From assembly GCA_947460165.1 (NCBI GenBank), contig CANHKH010000027.1, forward strand, positions 1-16,750: 16,750 bases of DNA, written 5' to 3'. Origin of the DNA: Comamonadaceae bacterium. Its GTDB lineage: Bacteria > Pseudomonadota > Gammaproteobacteria > Burkholderiales > Burkholderiaceae_C. Positions 1 to 7,386 of this stretch are shown here, in pieces (the stretch's first letter is position 1; every line of letters begins with the position of its first letter). The notes under the pieces are model-generated. The model was not told the DNA's origin. It was given only the letters and a program-made list of their open reading frames with translations, and searched no databases. A program made the translations under genes and the position numbers.

Positions 1-2
1 AA

Positions 3-1025
3 GAAATTGAGCAGGCCGGCTTTGCCATTGACTGCCGGGTGGACATGCGGCTCGATGGTGACAGCGCCTGCGCCATCACCAAGTCGGTGGGCGTTGGCAC
101 CATGGGTTTTGCCGATGCTTTTGCCAAGCTCCAGCCTGACGTGGTGCTGGTGCTGGGCGATCGGTTTGAACTGTTGTCTGTGGTCACCGCCGCGCTCATT
201 GGCGGCATTCCCGTGGCCCATGTGCACGGGGGGGAAAGCACCGAAGGGGCGTTTGACGACGCCATTCGCCATGCAGTGACAAAAATGTCTCACCTGCACT
301 TTGTGGCGGCGCCCGAGTACGCACGCCGCGTGATTCAGCTGGGCGAGTCGCCCGAGCGTGTTTTCATGGTGGGAGGCCTGGGGGTGGACGCCATCACGCG
401 CTTGGACTTGCTGGACCGTGAAGCTCTGCAGCAATCGCTGGGGTTTTCACTGGGCGCCAAAAATCTGTTGGTCACTTTTCATCCGGTTACCTTGGACGGC
501 GACTCGGCTTTGCAGTTGCAAGCCTTGTTCGACGCCCTTGACGACTTGCAGGGCACCGAGCTGATCATCACCTTGCCCAATGCCGACACCGGTGGCCGCG
601 AACTCGCGGCACGGGTCCACGCCTATGCACAGCCGCGCTCACATGTTCATGTGTATGCCTCGCTGGGCCAGCTGCGTTACCTGTCGTGTTTGCAGTTCGT
701 CGACGGCGTGGTGGGCAACTCTTCGAGTGGCCTGACCGAAGCGCCCAGCATGCGGGTGGGCACGGTCAACATCGGCGAGCGGCAAAAAGGCCGGCTGTCA
801 GCGGCCAGTGTCATCCACTGCCCGGCTGAACGCGTGGCCATTGGCCAAGCGCTTGACCGTCTTTACCAGCCTGACTTTCGCGCCAGCCTGGCCACGGTGC
901 GCAACCCCTATGGTGACGGTGGGGCCAGTCGCCGCATTGTGCAAGTCTTGCAGCAGCACCGCCTGGAGGGCCTGCTGAAAAAAAGATTTCACGACCTTCC
1001 TCACACCCTCCCAGCCCTTGACTGA
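3..1025 (+). CDS. legG: UDP/GDP-sugar 2-epimerase, hydrolysing (NeuC/LegG family), 5' end cut by window
   Basis: The family hydrolyses an NDP-HexNAc while inverting C2 to release a free ManNAc-type sugar, the precursor condensed with PEP to a nonulosonic acid in the cytoplasm. The reading frame is open from base 3, so the true start lies upstream. About 340 residues are visible, close to the usual 370-390. Family signatures seen are GDRFELL, the HGGEST-EGAFDDAIRHA block, VTFHPVT (conserved His), and NSSSGLTEAP near the C-terminus, which form the nucleotide-binding GT-B-like cleft. The stop at 1023-1025 lies 12 bases before the next gene, consistent with an operon. In Campylobacter legionaminate synthesis the homologue LegG uses a GDP-sugar. 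The adjacent PtmE-type gene favours that substrate here, but UDP-GlcNAc or UDP-diNAcBac (NeuC-like) cannot be excluded. The family call is firm; substrate is inference. Confidence 0.9.
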   Translation, partial: EIEQAGFAIDCRVDMRLDGDSACAITKSVGVGTMGFADAFAKLQPDVVLVLGDRFELLSVVTAALIGGIPVAHVHGGESTEGAFDDAIRHAVTKMSHLHFVAAPEYARRVIQLGESPERVFMVGGLGVDAITRLDLLDREALQQSLGFSLGAKNLLVTFHPVTLDGDSALQLQALFDALDDLQGTELIITLPNADTGGRELAARVHAYAQPRSHVHVYASLGQLRYLSCLQFVDGVVGNSSSGLTEAPSMRVGTVNIGERQKGRLSAASVIHCPAERVAIGQALDRLYQPDFRASLATVRNPYGDGGASRRIVQVLQQHRLEGLLKKRFHDLPHTLPALD

Positions 1026-1037
1026 GGCTTTGCACGC

Positions 1038-2093
1038 ATGACTCTGAAATACGACACCCAATCCTGGCGCGCCGCCCTGGTGCCTCTTGGCGCGACCATT
1101 GAGCAGGCCTTGCAAAGCCTCAATGCCTCGACCATGCAAATCGTGCTGGCAGTGAGCCCCGAGAACAAGCTGGCAGGCACGCTGACAGACGGCGATATTC
1201 GCCGTGCGTTTCTCAAGGGCATGGGTCTGGCCAGTCCCATTGACGAGGTTCTACAGCCCAAACCCCTGGTGGTGCCGCCCGACATGGGCCGTGAATTGAT
1301 CTTGCAGCTGATGCAGGCCAACAAAATCCACCAACTGCCCGTGGTCGACAGCCAGGGTGTGGTGGTGGGCCTGCATGTGTGGGATGCGATTGCCGCACCC
1401 GCTTCTTTGGACAACCTCATGGTCATCATGGCCGGTGGCCGCGGCACACGGCTGTACCCGCACACCCAAAACTGCCCCAAGCCCATGCTGGAGGTGGCCG
1501 GGCGACCCATGCTGGAGCACATCATTGTGCGGGCCAAGGGCGATGGCTTCAAGAACTTTGTCATCTCGCTGCATTACCTGGGCCACATGATTGAGGAGCA
1601 CTTTGGCAATGGCAGCCGATGGGGTGTGAACATTGAGTACCTGCGCGAAGACACGCCCTTGGGCACGGCCGGCTGCCTGAGTCTGCTGAGCCATCGCCCA
1701 GCGTTGCCCTTTGTGGTGACCAACGGTGATGTGCTGACCCATGTGCATTACAAAGACCTGCTCGATTTCCATGGCCGTCACCAGGCCATGGCCACCATGG
1801 CCGTGCGCCAGCACGAAATTCAAAATCCCTTTGGTGTGGTGTGCGTCAAGGGCGTGGAGATCGACAGTTTTGAAGAAAAGCCGCTTTACCGCAGCCAGAT
1901 CAACGCGGGCATTTATGCCCTCAGTCCCGAAGCCCTGGACCGGCTTGTGGTGGGCAGCCATTGCGACATGCCCACCTTGTTCGACCGCCTGCGGCTGGAC
2001 GCGGGCCGCACCATTGTTTACCCCATGCACGAGCCCTGGTTGGATGTGGGGCGCCCGGAAGATCTTCGCCGCGCCAACATGGAGGCCGCGTGA
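1038..2093 (+). CDS. ptmE: CBS-domain sugar-1-phosphate guanylyltransferase (PtmE-like)
   Basis: The 351-residue protein is a two-part fusion. Residues about 12-122 form a CBS pair, recognisable from GTLTDGDIRRAF and a second unit with IHQLPVVDSQGVVVGL. Residues about 127-351 form a Rossmann-like nucleotidyltransferase with the AGGRGTRL-x10-KPM signature (132-149), VTNGDVL (metal-binding Asp near 231), FEEKP, INAGIY and WLDVGRPEDL. In Campylobacter, PtmE of the same architecture makes GDP-glucosamine from GlcN-1-P to feed a GDP-based legionaminic acid pathway; that role is inferred here from architecture and neighbours. The ATG at 1038 is preceded by GAGG at 1024-1027. The stop overlaps the next start by 4 bases (GTGA), so translation of the two is coupled. 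Alternatives are other NDP-hexose pyrophosphorylases found in surface-glycan loci. Confidence 0.85.
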   Translation: MTLKYDTQSWRAALVPLGATIEQALQSLNASTMQIVLAVSPENKLAGTLTDGDIRRAFLKGMGLASPIDEVLQPKPLVVPPDMGRELILQLMQANKIHQLPVVDSQGVVVGLHVWDAIAAPASLDNLMVIMAGGRGTRLYPHTQNCPKPMLEVAGRPMLEHIIVRAKGDGFKNFVISLHYLGHMIEEHFGNGSRWGVNIEYLREDTPLGTAGCLSLLSHRPALPFVVTNGDVLTHVHYKDLLDFHGRHQAMATMAVRQHEIQNPFGVVCVKGVEIDSFEEKPLYRSQINAGIYALSPEALDRLVVGSHCDMPTLFDRLRLDAGRTIVYPMHEPWLDVGRPEDLRRANMEAA

Positions 2094-2764
2094 GCACCTT
2101 GGCTCTGATTCCAGCGCGCGGCGGCTCCAAAGGTTTGCCTCGTAAAAATGTGCTGCCCGTGGGCGGCAAGCCTTTGATCGCCTGGACCATAGAGGCGGCC
2201 CTGGCCAGTGCCTGTGTGGACCGGGTGGTGTTGTCCTCGGACGATGACGACATCATGGCGGTGGCCGAGGCCCATGGCTGCGAGGTTCTGTTTCGCCGCC
2301 CGCCCGAGCTCTCGGGCGACAGCGCCAGCTCTTTGGCCGTGGTCTCCCATGCCTTGGCTCAGTTGCCCGCTTTTGACCATGTGATGCTGCTGCAGCCCAC
2401 CTCGCCCATGCGCCTGGCCAGTGACATAGATGCGGCCTTTGAGTTGATGTGCCGCCAAGGCGCACAAGCTTGTGTGTCGGTTTGCCCGGTGGAGGAGTCA
2501 CCCTTCTGGATGTACCAAATTGATGCGGGGTACAAGTTACAGCCCTTGCTGCCCCAGCTTGAGTTGAGGACACGGCGACAGGATTTGCCGCCCGTCTACA
2601 TGCTCAACGGCGCCATTTACGTGGCGAGCACGGCTTATTTCCAGCAGCATCAGGGTTTCCTCGGGTCTGAATGCGCGGCCTATGTCATGCCCAGATCGCG
2701 CTCCATCGACATTGACACGGCCGACGACCTGGCTGCCATTGAGCTTTTATTAAACAAAAAATGA
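2090..2764 (+). CDS. legF: CMP-nonulosonic acid synthetase (LegF/PtmB/NeuA family)
   Basis: It transfers CMP from CTP to a nonulosonic acid (legionaminic, sialic or similar), giving the donor used by the flagellin glycosyltransferase. The 224-residue length is typical. Motifs seen: the N-terminal IPARGGSKGLPRKN nucleotide loop (7-20), LSSDDDDI (48-55), LQPTSPMR (101-108), and SIDIDTADDL near the C-terminus with metal-binding Asp residues. The start is GTG at 2090, chosen because MSTLALIPARGG is the normal N-terminus and a GGAG ribosome site lies at 2081-2084. An upstream ATG at 1961 in the same frame would add residues unlike the family and overlap ptmE by 130 bases. The two genes upstream favour CMP-legionaminate over CMP-sialate, but the sugar cannot be fixed from sequence alone. 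Confidence 0.88.
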   Translation: MSTLALIPARGGSKGLPRKNVLPVGGKPLIAWTIEAALASACVDRVVLSSDDDDIMAVAEAHGCEVLFRRPPELSGDSASSLAVVSHALAQLPAFDHVMLLQPTSPMRLASDIDAAFELMCRQGAQACVSVCPVEESPFWMYQIDAGYKLQPLLPQLELRTRRQDLPPVYMLNGAIYVASTAYFQQHQGFLGSECAAYVMPRSRSIDIDTADDLAAIELLLNKK

Positions 2765-2772
2765 CAGTGATA

Positions 2773-2805
2773 GGCTGACAGTCAATATTTTTGTATCAGT
2801 CAGCC
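2773..2805 (+). terminator. Hairpin after the nonulosonate genes, possible weak terminator
   Basis: Perfect 7-base inverted arms GGCTGAC (2773-2779) and GTCAGCC (2799-2805) enclose a 19-base AT-rich loop, 9 bases after the legF stop. No T-run follows the right arm, so intrinsic termination is uncertain; it could instead stabilise the 3' end or be a protein-binding palindrome. Confidence 0.35.
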
Positions 2806-2857
2806 CACCTTGATCCGCTCAAATCGGGGGAGGGGTCTCGAATTTCATGATTCGGGC

Positions 2858-2884
2858 TCAAGTTTTCCTGCGCGCGTCCGATTC
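2858..2884 (+). promoter_or_regulatory. Sigma-28 (FliA) promoter for flaG
   Basis: TCAAGTTT (2858-2865), an 11-base spacer, then TCCGATTC (2877-2884) fit the sigma-28 pattern TAAAGTTT-N11-GCCGATAA and nearly duplicate the site before flagellin 1. Transcription would begin near 2890, about 80 bases before the flaG start. Confidence 0.75.
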
Positions 2885-2973
2885 AAAGTTCGATAGACCC
2901 AAACTGGGCAGTTTCAGCCCTGCGGGATACACCCGTTCATCCAACACGGAGTCTGTCGGAACAGGATAAGGTC

Positions 2974-3357
2974 ATGAGTTTGTCAGTCACACCCCTGAAT
3001 GTGGACCGCCCTTTCGATAAGGCCGCAGCCGAAGCCGTTGTGACCAAGCCTGCTGCCTCCCCAGACAGCCCGCCCCAGGCCTTGGCTCAGGCGGCCGCGG
3101 CCCGAGCAGACACCATGGAACAGGCCAAGGCCATGCGCGAACAGCTCAAGCAGACGCTGGCCGAAATGAACCAACAGATGCGTTTGAACGGCCGCGCGTT
3201 GGCTTTCTCGATGGACGAAAAAGCCGACCGCATGGTCATCAAGGTGAGCAACTCCATCACCGGTGAGGTGGTGCGCCAGATCCCCAATGAGGTGGTCTTG
3301 CGCATTGCTCACTCTATTGAAGAGTTCAAGGGCGTTCTCCACGACCAAGCCATTTAA
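2974..3357 (+). CDS. flaG: Flagellar protein FlaG
   Basis: FlaG is a small protein encoded beside flagellin genes in many bacteria; it influences filament length and its mechanism is poorly defined. The 127-residue product has a variable Ala/Pro-rich N-terminal half and the conserved C-terminal FlaG core from about residue 77: FSMDEKADRMVIKV, then TGEVVRQIPNEVVLRIA. The ATG at 2974 follows AGGA at 2963-2966 and AAGG at 2968-2971. It sits between the sugar genes and flagellin 1, under its own sigma-28 promoter, so it should be a late flagellar gene co-expressed with flagellin 1. Confidence 0.9.
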   Translation: MSLSVTPLNVDRPFDKAAAEAVVTKPAASPDSPPQALAQAAAARADTMEQAKAMREQLKQTLAEMNQQMRLNGRALAFSMDEKADRMVIKVSNSITGEVVRQIPNEVVLRIAHSIEEFKGVLHDQAI

Positions 3358-3382
3358 TGTGTAAATGATGTGCATAAAAGGC

Positions 3383-3409
3383 TCAAGTTAATCGCGAACC
3401 CGCCGATTC
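3383..3409 (+). promoter_or_regulatory. Sigma-28 (FliA) promoter for flagellin 1
   Basis: TCAAGTTA (3383-3390), an 11-base spacer and GCCGATTC (3402-3409) match the sigma-28 consensus well, with the -10 core GCCGAT exact. Expected transcript start is near 3415, leaving a leader of about 95 bases before the flagellin ATG. Confidence 0.85.
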
Positions 3410-3429
3410 ATAAAGTACCAGGAGCTCAG

Positions 3430-3453
3430 ATGTTGAGGTTCTGTGAAGTCTGA
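3430..3453 (+). CDS. Possible 7-residue leader ORF before flagellin 1
   Basis: In the flagellin 1 leader an AGGAG ribosome site (3420-3424) lies 5 bases before ATG at 3430, opening a short frame MLRFCEV that ends at TGA 3451-3453. It starts only about 15 bases from the predicted transcript start. It may be a translated leader or pure chance; nothing else supports it. Confidence 0.2.
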   Translation: MLRFCEV

Positions 3454-3510
3454 AAATTTCCTCGCGATCAAGGCCCAGGCCCCGCGTAACCCTCTCATTA
3501 GGAGTCAAGC

Positions 3511-4344
3511 ATGTCTGTGATTAATTCGAACATCAATTCGCTGATCGCCCAGCAGTCCGGCGTTGTCAACACACGAGCCATGGCTAAAACCATGGAGCAG
3601 TTGTCTACCGGCAAGCGCATCAATGGCGCAGCTGATGACGCCGCTGGCATGGCCATTGCCAACAAAATGACGGCTCAAATCCGTGGTTTGAATCAAGCGG
3701 TTCGCAATGCCAATGACGGGGTTTCCATGATTCAAGTGGCCGAAGGCGCCACCAACGAAGTGACCAACATGCTGCAACGCATGCGTGAGTTGTCTGTGCA
3801 AGGCAGCAACAACACCAACAACGACAATGACCTGAAGGCCATCAAAGCTGAATACCGCGAGTTGAGCAAGGAAATTGTTCGAATTTCCAACAACACCGAG
3901 TGGAACACCAAGAAGGTGGCGAACTCAGCCGCAGTTTCAACTGTGTATCAAGTGGGTGCCAATTCTGGTCAGACCATCACGGTGGTGTTCAAAGACATCA
4001 TGGCTTTGAGCGGTTTGACGGCTGTCGTTAGTGCCGCTGAGACCGGGTCTGCTGGATCCGTGACTTTGACCGCAGCTTCTATCACCAATTTGAGCACGGC
4101 CTTGGATGCGATTGATGCTTACCGCGGTAACTTGGGTGCCACCATCAACCGCCTGACCTACGCCGCTGACAACCTGACCAATGTGTCGACCAACACATCT
4201 GCATCCCGCAGCCGTATTCAGGACACTGATTACGCCAAAGCGACCACGGAGTTGGCCCGCACTCAGATTATTCAGCAAGCGGCCACTGCCATGTTGGCTC
4301 AAGCCAACCAGGCGCCGCAACAGGTGCTCTCGCTGCTGCGTTAA
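3511..4344 (+). CDS. fliC: Flagellin 1 (short, lacking a D2/D3 domain)
   Basis: This is a secreted filament subunit of 277 residues. The N-terminal D0/D1 helices (about 1-140) begin MSVINSNINSLIAQQ and include LSTGKRING-AADDAAGMAIANKM and LQRMREL. A short central part (about 140-195) is rich in Ser/Thr, and the C-terminal D1/D0 (about 195-277) carries INRLTYAADNLTNVSTN, SRIQDTDYAKA and a final LSLLR. The outer variable D2/D3 domain of enteric flagellin is absent. The segment ELSVQGSNNTNNDNDLKAIK departs from the commoner ELAVQAANGT pattern of its paralogues. The ATG follows AGGAG (3500-3504) by 6 bases. It has its own sigma-28 promoter and a strong terminator, so it is a single-gene unit. The Ser/Thr-rich centre is the likely acceptor region for the sugar added by the nearby Maf enzyme (inference). 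Confidence 0.95.
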   Translation: MSVINSNINSLIAQQSGVVNTRAMAKTMEQLSTGKRINGAADDAAGMAIANKMTAQIRGLNQAVRNANDGVSMIQVAEGATNEVTNMLQRMRELSVQGSNNTNNDNDLKAIKAEYRELSKEIVRISNNTEWNTKKVANSAAVSTVYQVGANSGQTITVVFKDIMALSGLTAVVSAAETGSAGSVTLTAASITNLSTALDAIDAYRGNLGATINRLTYAADNLTNVSTNTSASRSRIQDTDYAKATTELARTQIIQQAATAMLAQANQAPQQVLSLLR

Positions 4345-4363
4345 TTCCTTCTGTCAGGCCTTG

Positions 4364-4393
4364 AAAGCCCGACGGCTTGGCTGTCGGGCTTTT
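4364..4393 (+). terminator. Intrinsic terminator of flagellin 1
   Basis: A 10-base perfect stem, AAAGCCCGAC (4364-4373) paired with GTCGGGCTTT (4383-4392), with a 9-base loop and ending in TTTT, begins 19 bases after the flagellin 1 stop. It should separate flagellin 1 from flagellin 2 transcription. Confidence 0.88.
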
Positions 4394-4494
4394 AATGCGA
4401 CACGTGCGTGTCAGTTTGATTGCCATGGCACACGCCTCATTTGGCGATCCACAGCTGTTATGTCCCGTGTTGGACAAAGAAAGCAGGAGCAGCA

Positions 4495-5316
4495 ATGACC
4501 AGCATCAACACGAATATTTCTTCTTTGCAAGCCCAGCAAGCTTCAACTGTCAATGACAGACGCTTGGGCCGCGCCATGATGGAGTTGTCAACAGGCCAGC
4601 GCATCAACTCTGCCTCTGACGATGCTGCTGGCTTGGCCATAGGCAACAAACTGCAACTTCAGGTGGTCACCCTGGGTCAGGCCGTTCGAAATGCGGCCGA
4701 TGGCATTTCCATGATGCAGACAGCAGACGGTGCCGCGCAAGGCATCACCGAGATGCTGGTGCGCATGCGCGAGTTGGCTGTACAAGCTGGCAACGGCGTG
4801 AACGGCGATACACAACGCATATCTTTGAACAATGAGTACACTGGGTTGCGAACGCAGATCAACCAGGTGACCTCGCAAACTCAGTGGAATGGCATGAATA
4901 TCATTGGAGGCGCAAAGGCGACCGTGGCCATTCAGGTGGGTGCTGCGGCCAACGATCAAGTAGCGGTGTTGTTCAAAAACCTTTGGAACTCGGGCGTTGC
5001 CTCTGGTGTGTCTGGCACAGACATTCTCAGCCAAGGTTCAGTGGGTCAGGTCATCACTGGCATAGACCAAGCCATGACATCGATTGACGAGTTTCGTTCA
5101 AGCTTGGGTGCTGGCATGAACCGCTTGGAGCATGCCACGGACAATGCGGTCAATATCATGACCCAAACAGCTGCTTCGCGCAGCCGCGTGATGGACACTG
5201 ATTACGCCAAATCGACGGCTGAGCTGGCTCGCGCGCAAATTATTCAGCAAGCGGGCAAAGCCATGCTGTCGCAGGCGAATCAAATGCCGCGAATGGTTTT
5301 AATGCTTTTGAGATAA
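4495..5316 (+). CDS. Flagellin 2 (divergent paralogue)
   Basis: This filament subunit or related rod-like flagellin has 273 residues. The D0/D1 N-terminus is MTSINTNISSLQAQQ, then LSTGQRINSASDDAAGLAIGNK and MLVRMRELAVQ. The C-terminal half has SRVMDTDYAKSTAELARAQIIQQAG and ends MVLMLLR. The central part is short, with no D2/D3. It is clearly more divergent from flagellins 1 and 3 than they are from each other: it has HATDNAVNIMTQTAASRSR where the others have YAADNLTNVSTN. The ATG at 4495 is chosen over an in-frame upstream ATG at 4420 because the flagellin N-terminus is standard there and AGGAG lies at 4485-4489. No sigma-28 or sigma-54 site could be recognised in the 100 bases between the upstream terminator and this start, so its promoter class is unknown. 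Confidence 0.93.
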   Translation: MTSINTNISSLQAQQASTVNDRRLGRAMMELSTGQRINSASDDAAGLAIGNKLQLQVVTLGQAVRNAADGISMMQTADGAAQGITEMLVRMRELAVQAGNGVNGDTQRISLNNEYTGLRTQINQVTSQTQWNGMNIIGGAKATVAIQVGAAANDQVAVLFKNLWNSGVASGVSGTDILSQGSVGQVITGIDQAMTSIDEFRSSLGAGMNRLEHATDNAVNIMTQTAASRSRVMDTDYAKSTAELARAQIIQQAGKAMLSQANQMPRMVLMLLR

Positions 5317-5375
5317 ATTAATTTTTAATCTCAATTTGTAATTAATATTTAAAGAGTTATTTTTCTGGGTTGGGC

Positions 5376-5404
5376 GAGCTGATGGATTATGTCGGCTCTT
5401 TCTT
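5376..5404 (+). terminator. Probable intrinsic terminator of flagellin 2
   Basis: GAGCTGAT (5376-5383) pairs with GTCGGCTC (5391-5398), including two G-T pairs, around a 7-base loop, and is followed by TTTCTT. It lies 60 bases after the flagellin 2 stop in an AT-rich convergent spacer. The stem is imperfect and the T-run is broken. Confidence 0.5.
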
Positions 5405-5431
5405 CTTGTTCGTAAAATTTTCTTTTCGATT

Positions 5432-7213
5432 TTATATTGGAAAGATGGATTGAGCCAATTCGGGGTCTATTTCACCGCGCTCTTTTACGATATTGTAAAA
5501 AGCTTGGACCTTGTCCAGTGTGAGCAATGCCACAGCCGTGCCCGATTCAAGGTCAGCATAGACTTGGTCATACTTTTTAACCACATCTGACATTTTTTCC
5601 ATGTCTTCGCCAATGTGTGCTTTGTAGCGAATGGCTTCCATCTGCGCCATGCACATGACGTCCACCACCATGGTGCTGTTTTTCTCATGGGAGCGAAGCT
5701 CAAGATTGATTTTGTCAATGCGTGCGAGCTGTTTTTTGGAAGGTTTGGGGCCCGTGCGTTTGCAAATTTCACGCCCTCTGCGGGCAATTTCACCAAATTC
5801 ACGCACCCGCTCCTTGAGCTTGCCCAGGCCCTCACACAGTTTTTCCATGTACTCAGGATCTATGCGTTCGGCTTGAAACCCCATCAGCGGCGTTTTGCGC
5901 ATGCTGGTGCTGCGGATTTCCTGACACACGGTGGCAAATGGCAGTTGTGCGGCGCCCGCGATGCAGGCCCCTCCCTCGGTGGCATTGATGATCAGGCGCT
6001 CAGGCAAGGCCTTGATGCGGCCCTCAAACCAAGTTTTGTAGAACAGCAACTGGCGCTCGGTGCGCACCTGACCGCCGTAGTAGCCGGCCACATCAAACCC
6101 GTTTTCTGAAATCTTAGCCAGGCGCTCAGGTTGGTAGACGTGCAAATAACCATCTGCATGGTCGCGGCCGTCGGTCAGGGCCAGGTCTTGTCCAATAAAG
6201 ACGATGGGGTTGCCCCCCAACTCCTCAGCCAGCTGAAATGCCGATGTGGCCACCGAGCCGCCGGTTCGAAGTACTTCGGCCTGGGCGCCCAGGTCTGTGA
6301 GCAATTCATAAATATCGGGCTTGCAACTGAGAAACACATGGTTGTGGTCGTTCGACCAGACCAGCCGGGGCGCACAGCCCAAGTCCACACAAAAAGCGGT
6401 GTCTTCAGACACGCCGTTGCGCGGCCAGGAGGGGCGGGAAATGCGGTCAATGGCCAAAATGGCATCGGGCACGATGCCATGCTTTTGAAGAATCGGCCAG
6501 ACCGTGTCCACCGCCAAAATGGTGAACAGGTCCTGGTGCTCAGTCAGCAGCGCCAATTGCTTGTTCAGTGACGGACCTGCAGACACCACCAGCACCGGCC
6601 TGTCCTTGCGCGATTGTTTCCAATGTTTGAGTCTGGGGGCTTGGTTGGCCAGCGGTGCATTGATCAAGGCATTTCGCAAGTAGGGCAGCGAGACCACCAA
6701 GTGGGTGTTTTTGTTGAGCACCTTCATGTTGATGCCAGCGGCCAGGCGCGAGAAGAGGGCGCGCGTGTCTTCGGGCCGCAGGTTCATCTGGGCCTGGGAG
6801 AGCAAGGGCTTCCAGCCGTCCATCTTGTTGATGTCGATGCGCTCAAGCAGTTTGTTGACCCGCTGCTCCAGACTCCCGCCCACGATGATGGACAGCCGCT
6901 CTTGCAGCAGATGATGTCGCAAGCGCTCGCGATCTGGCGCCGTGAGATGGTAGGCGTCAGGGTGATTGGCCTCCAGCACCACCACTTTGGAGCATTCGGT
7001 GACCAAGCTCAGCACCTCGTCGAGCGTGTCAGCGTGGCAAGCGCCGTACAGCATCCAAACAGTTCTTTTTTTCGTCCAGTCCACTTCCACGGCCAAGTCG
7101 TTCAGGTCAGTGGCTTGCGGCGCTTGCGCAGGGCTGCCTTGAAACACCCATTGCAGCTCGTCTGTGCTGTTGGCGTCTATCAACAAGGTTTGCAGGGTCA
7201 GGTCAGGGCACAT
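5432..7213 (-). CDS. maf: Motility accessory factor Maf (flagellin nonulosonate transferase)
   Basis: Maf proteins move a nonulosonic acid (pseudaminic or legionaminic) from its CMP form to flagellin Ser/Thr in the cytoplasm before export. This 593-residue protein has a variable N-terminal region, then the core DUF115/MAF_flag10 domain: VLVVSAGPSLNK (about 207-218), AVDTVWPIL, DAILAIDR (250-257), TGGSVATSAFQLAEELG (317-333) and IGQDLALTDGRDHA (340-353). The fold is related to GT42 sialyltransferases. The C-terminal third (from about 450) is charged and helical. The start is the ATG complementary to 7211-7213, with GGAG 6 bases upstream; an upstream in-frame ATG at 7453 would add 80 atypical residues and overlap promoter sequence. 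It lies between flagellins 2 and 3 on the opposite strand, and the window also encodes CMP-sugar synthesis, so donor and acceptors are both local. Confidence 0.92.
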   Translation of the reverse strand: MCPDLTLQTLLIDANSTDELQWVFQGSPAQAPQATDLNDLAVEVDWTKKRTVWMLYGACHADTLDEVLSLVTECSKVVVLEANHPDAYHLTAPDRERLRHHLLQERLSIIVGGSLEQRVNKLLERIDINKMDGWKPLLSQAQMNLRPEDTRALFSRLAAGINMKVLNKNTHLVVSLPYLRNALINAPLANQAPRLKHWKQSRKDRPVLVVSAGPSLNKQLALLTEHQDLFTILAVDTVWPILQKHGIVPDAILAIDRISRPSWPRNGVSEDTAFCVDLGCAPRLVWSNDHNHVFLSCKPDIYELLTDLGAQAEVLRTGGSVATSAFQLAEELGGNPIVFIGQDLALTDGRDHADGYLHVYQPERLAKISENGFDVAGYYGGQVRTERQLLFYKTWFEGRIKALPERLIINATEGGACIAGAAQLPFATVCQEIRSTSMRKTPLMGFQAERIDPEYMEKLCEGLGKLKERVREFGEIARRGREICKRTGPKPSKKQLARIDKINLELRSHEKNSTMVVDVMCMAQMEAIRYKAHIGEDMEKMSDVVKKYDQVYADLESGTAVALLTLDKVQAFYNIVKERGEIDPELAQSIFPI

Positions 7214-7277
7214 GCATTTCTCCAGAGAACAAAAACTGTCAAAAAATTTGACAAGAATTTCAAAAGTCACTTTTACA

Positions 7278-7293
7278 AGCAGCTTGCATGCCA
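7278..7293 (-). promoter_or_regulatory. Candidate sigma-54 promoter for maf
   Basis: Read on the minus strand, TGGCATG-N4-CTGCT has GG (7292-7291) and GC (7280-7279) exactly 10 bases apart. It differs from TGGCACG-N4-TTGCW at two positions. Transcription would start near 7267, about 54 bases before the maf start. It is weaker than the opposing site at 7387. Confidence 0.5.
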
Positions 7294-7386
7294 CTGCTTG
7301 GACTGCTTTGAGCGTGTCGTGGCGTGAACCAGCCCCTTTGGACAGGCAGACACCAAGCTCTGGCATGGCTTTTCCGACACTTTGAC

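Noticed and set aside
1961..2089. Upstream in-frame start for legF
   Set aside because: Would overlap ptmE by over 130 bases and add residues not seen in the family; GTG at 2090 has GGAG and gives the normal N-terminus.
4420..4450. Sigma-28-like patch before flagellin 2
   Set aside because: GGCGATCC resembles a -10 element, but the bases 19 upstream do not resemble TCAAGTT; no supported pair.
4420..4494. Upstream in-frame start for flagellin 2
   Set aside because: Standard flagellin N-terminus and an AGGAG site support ATG at 4495.
7362..7377. CTGGCATG upstream of the TPR gene as a sigma-54 promoter
   Set aside because: The -24 half looks right but the -12 half reads CC in place of GC; the exact match at 7387 is much better.
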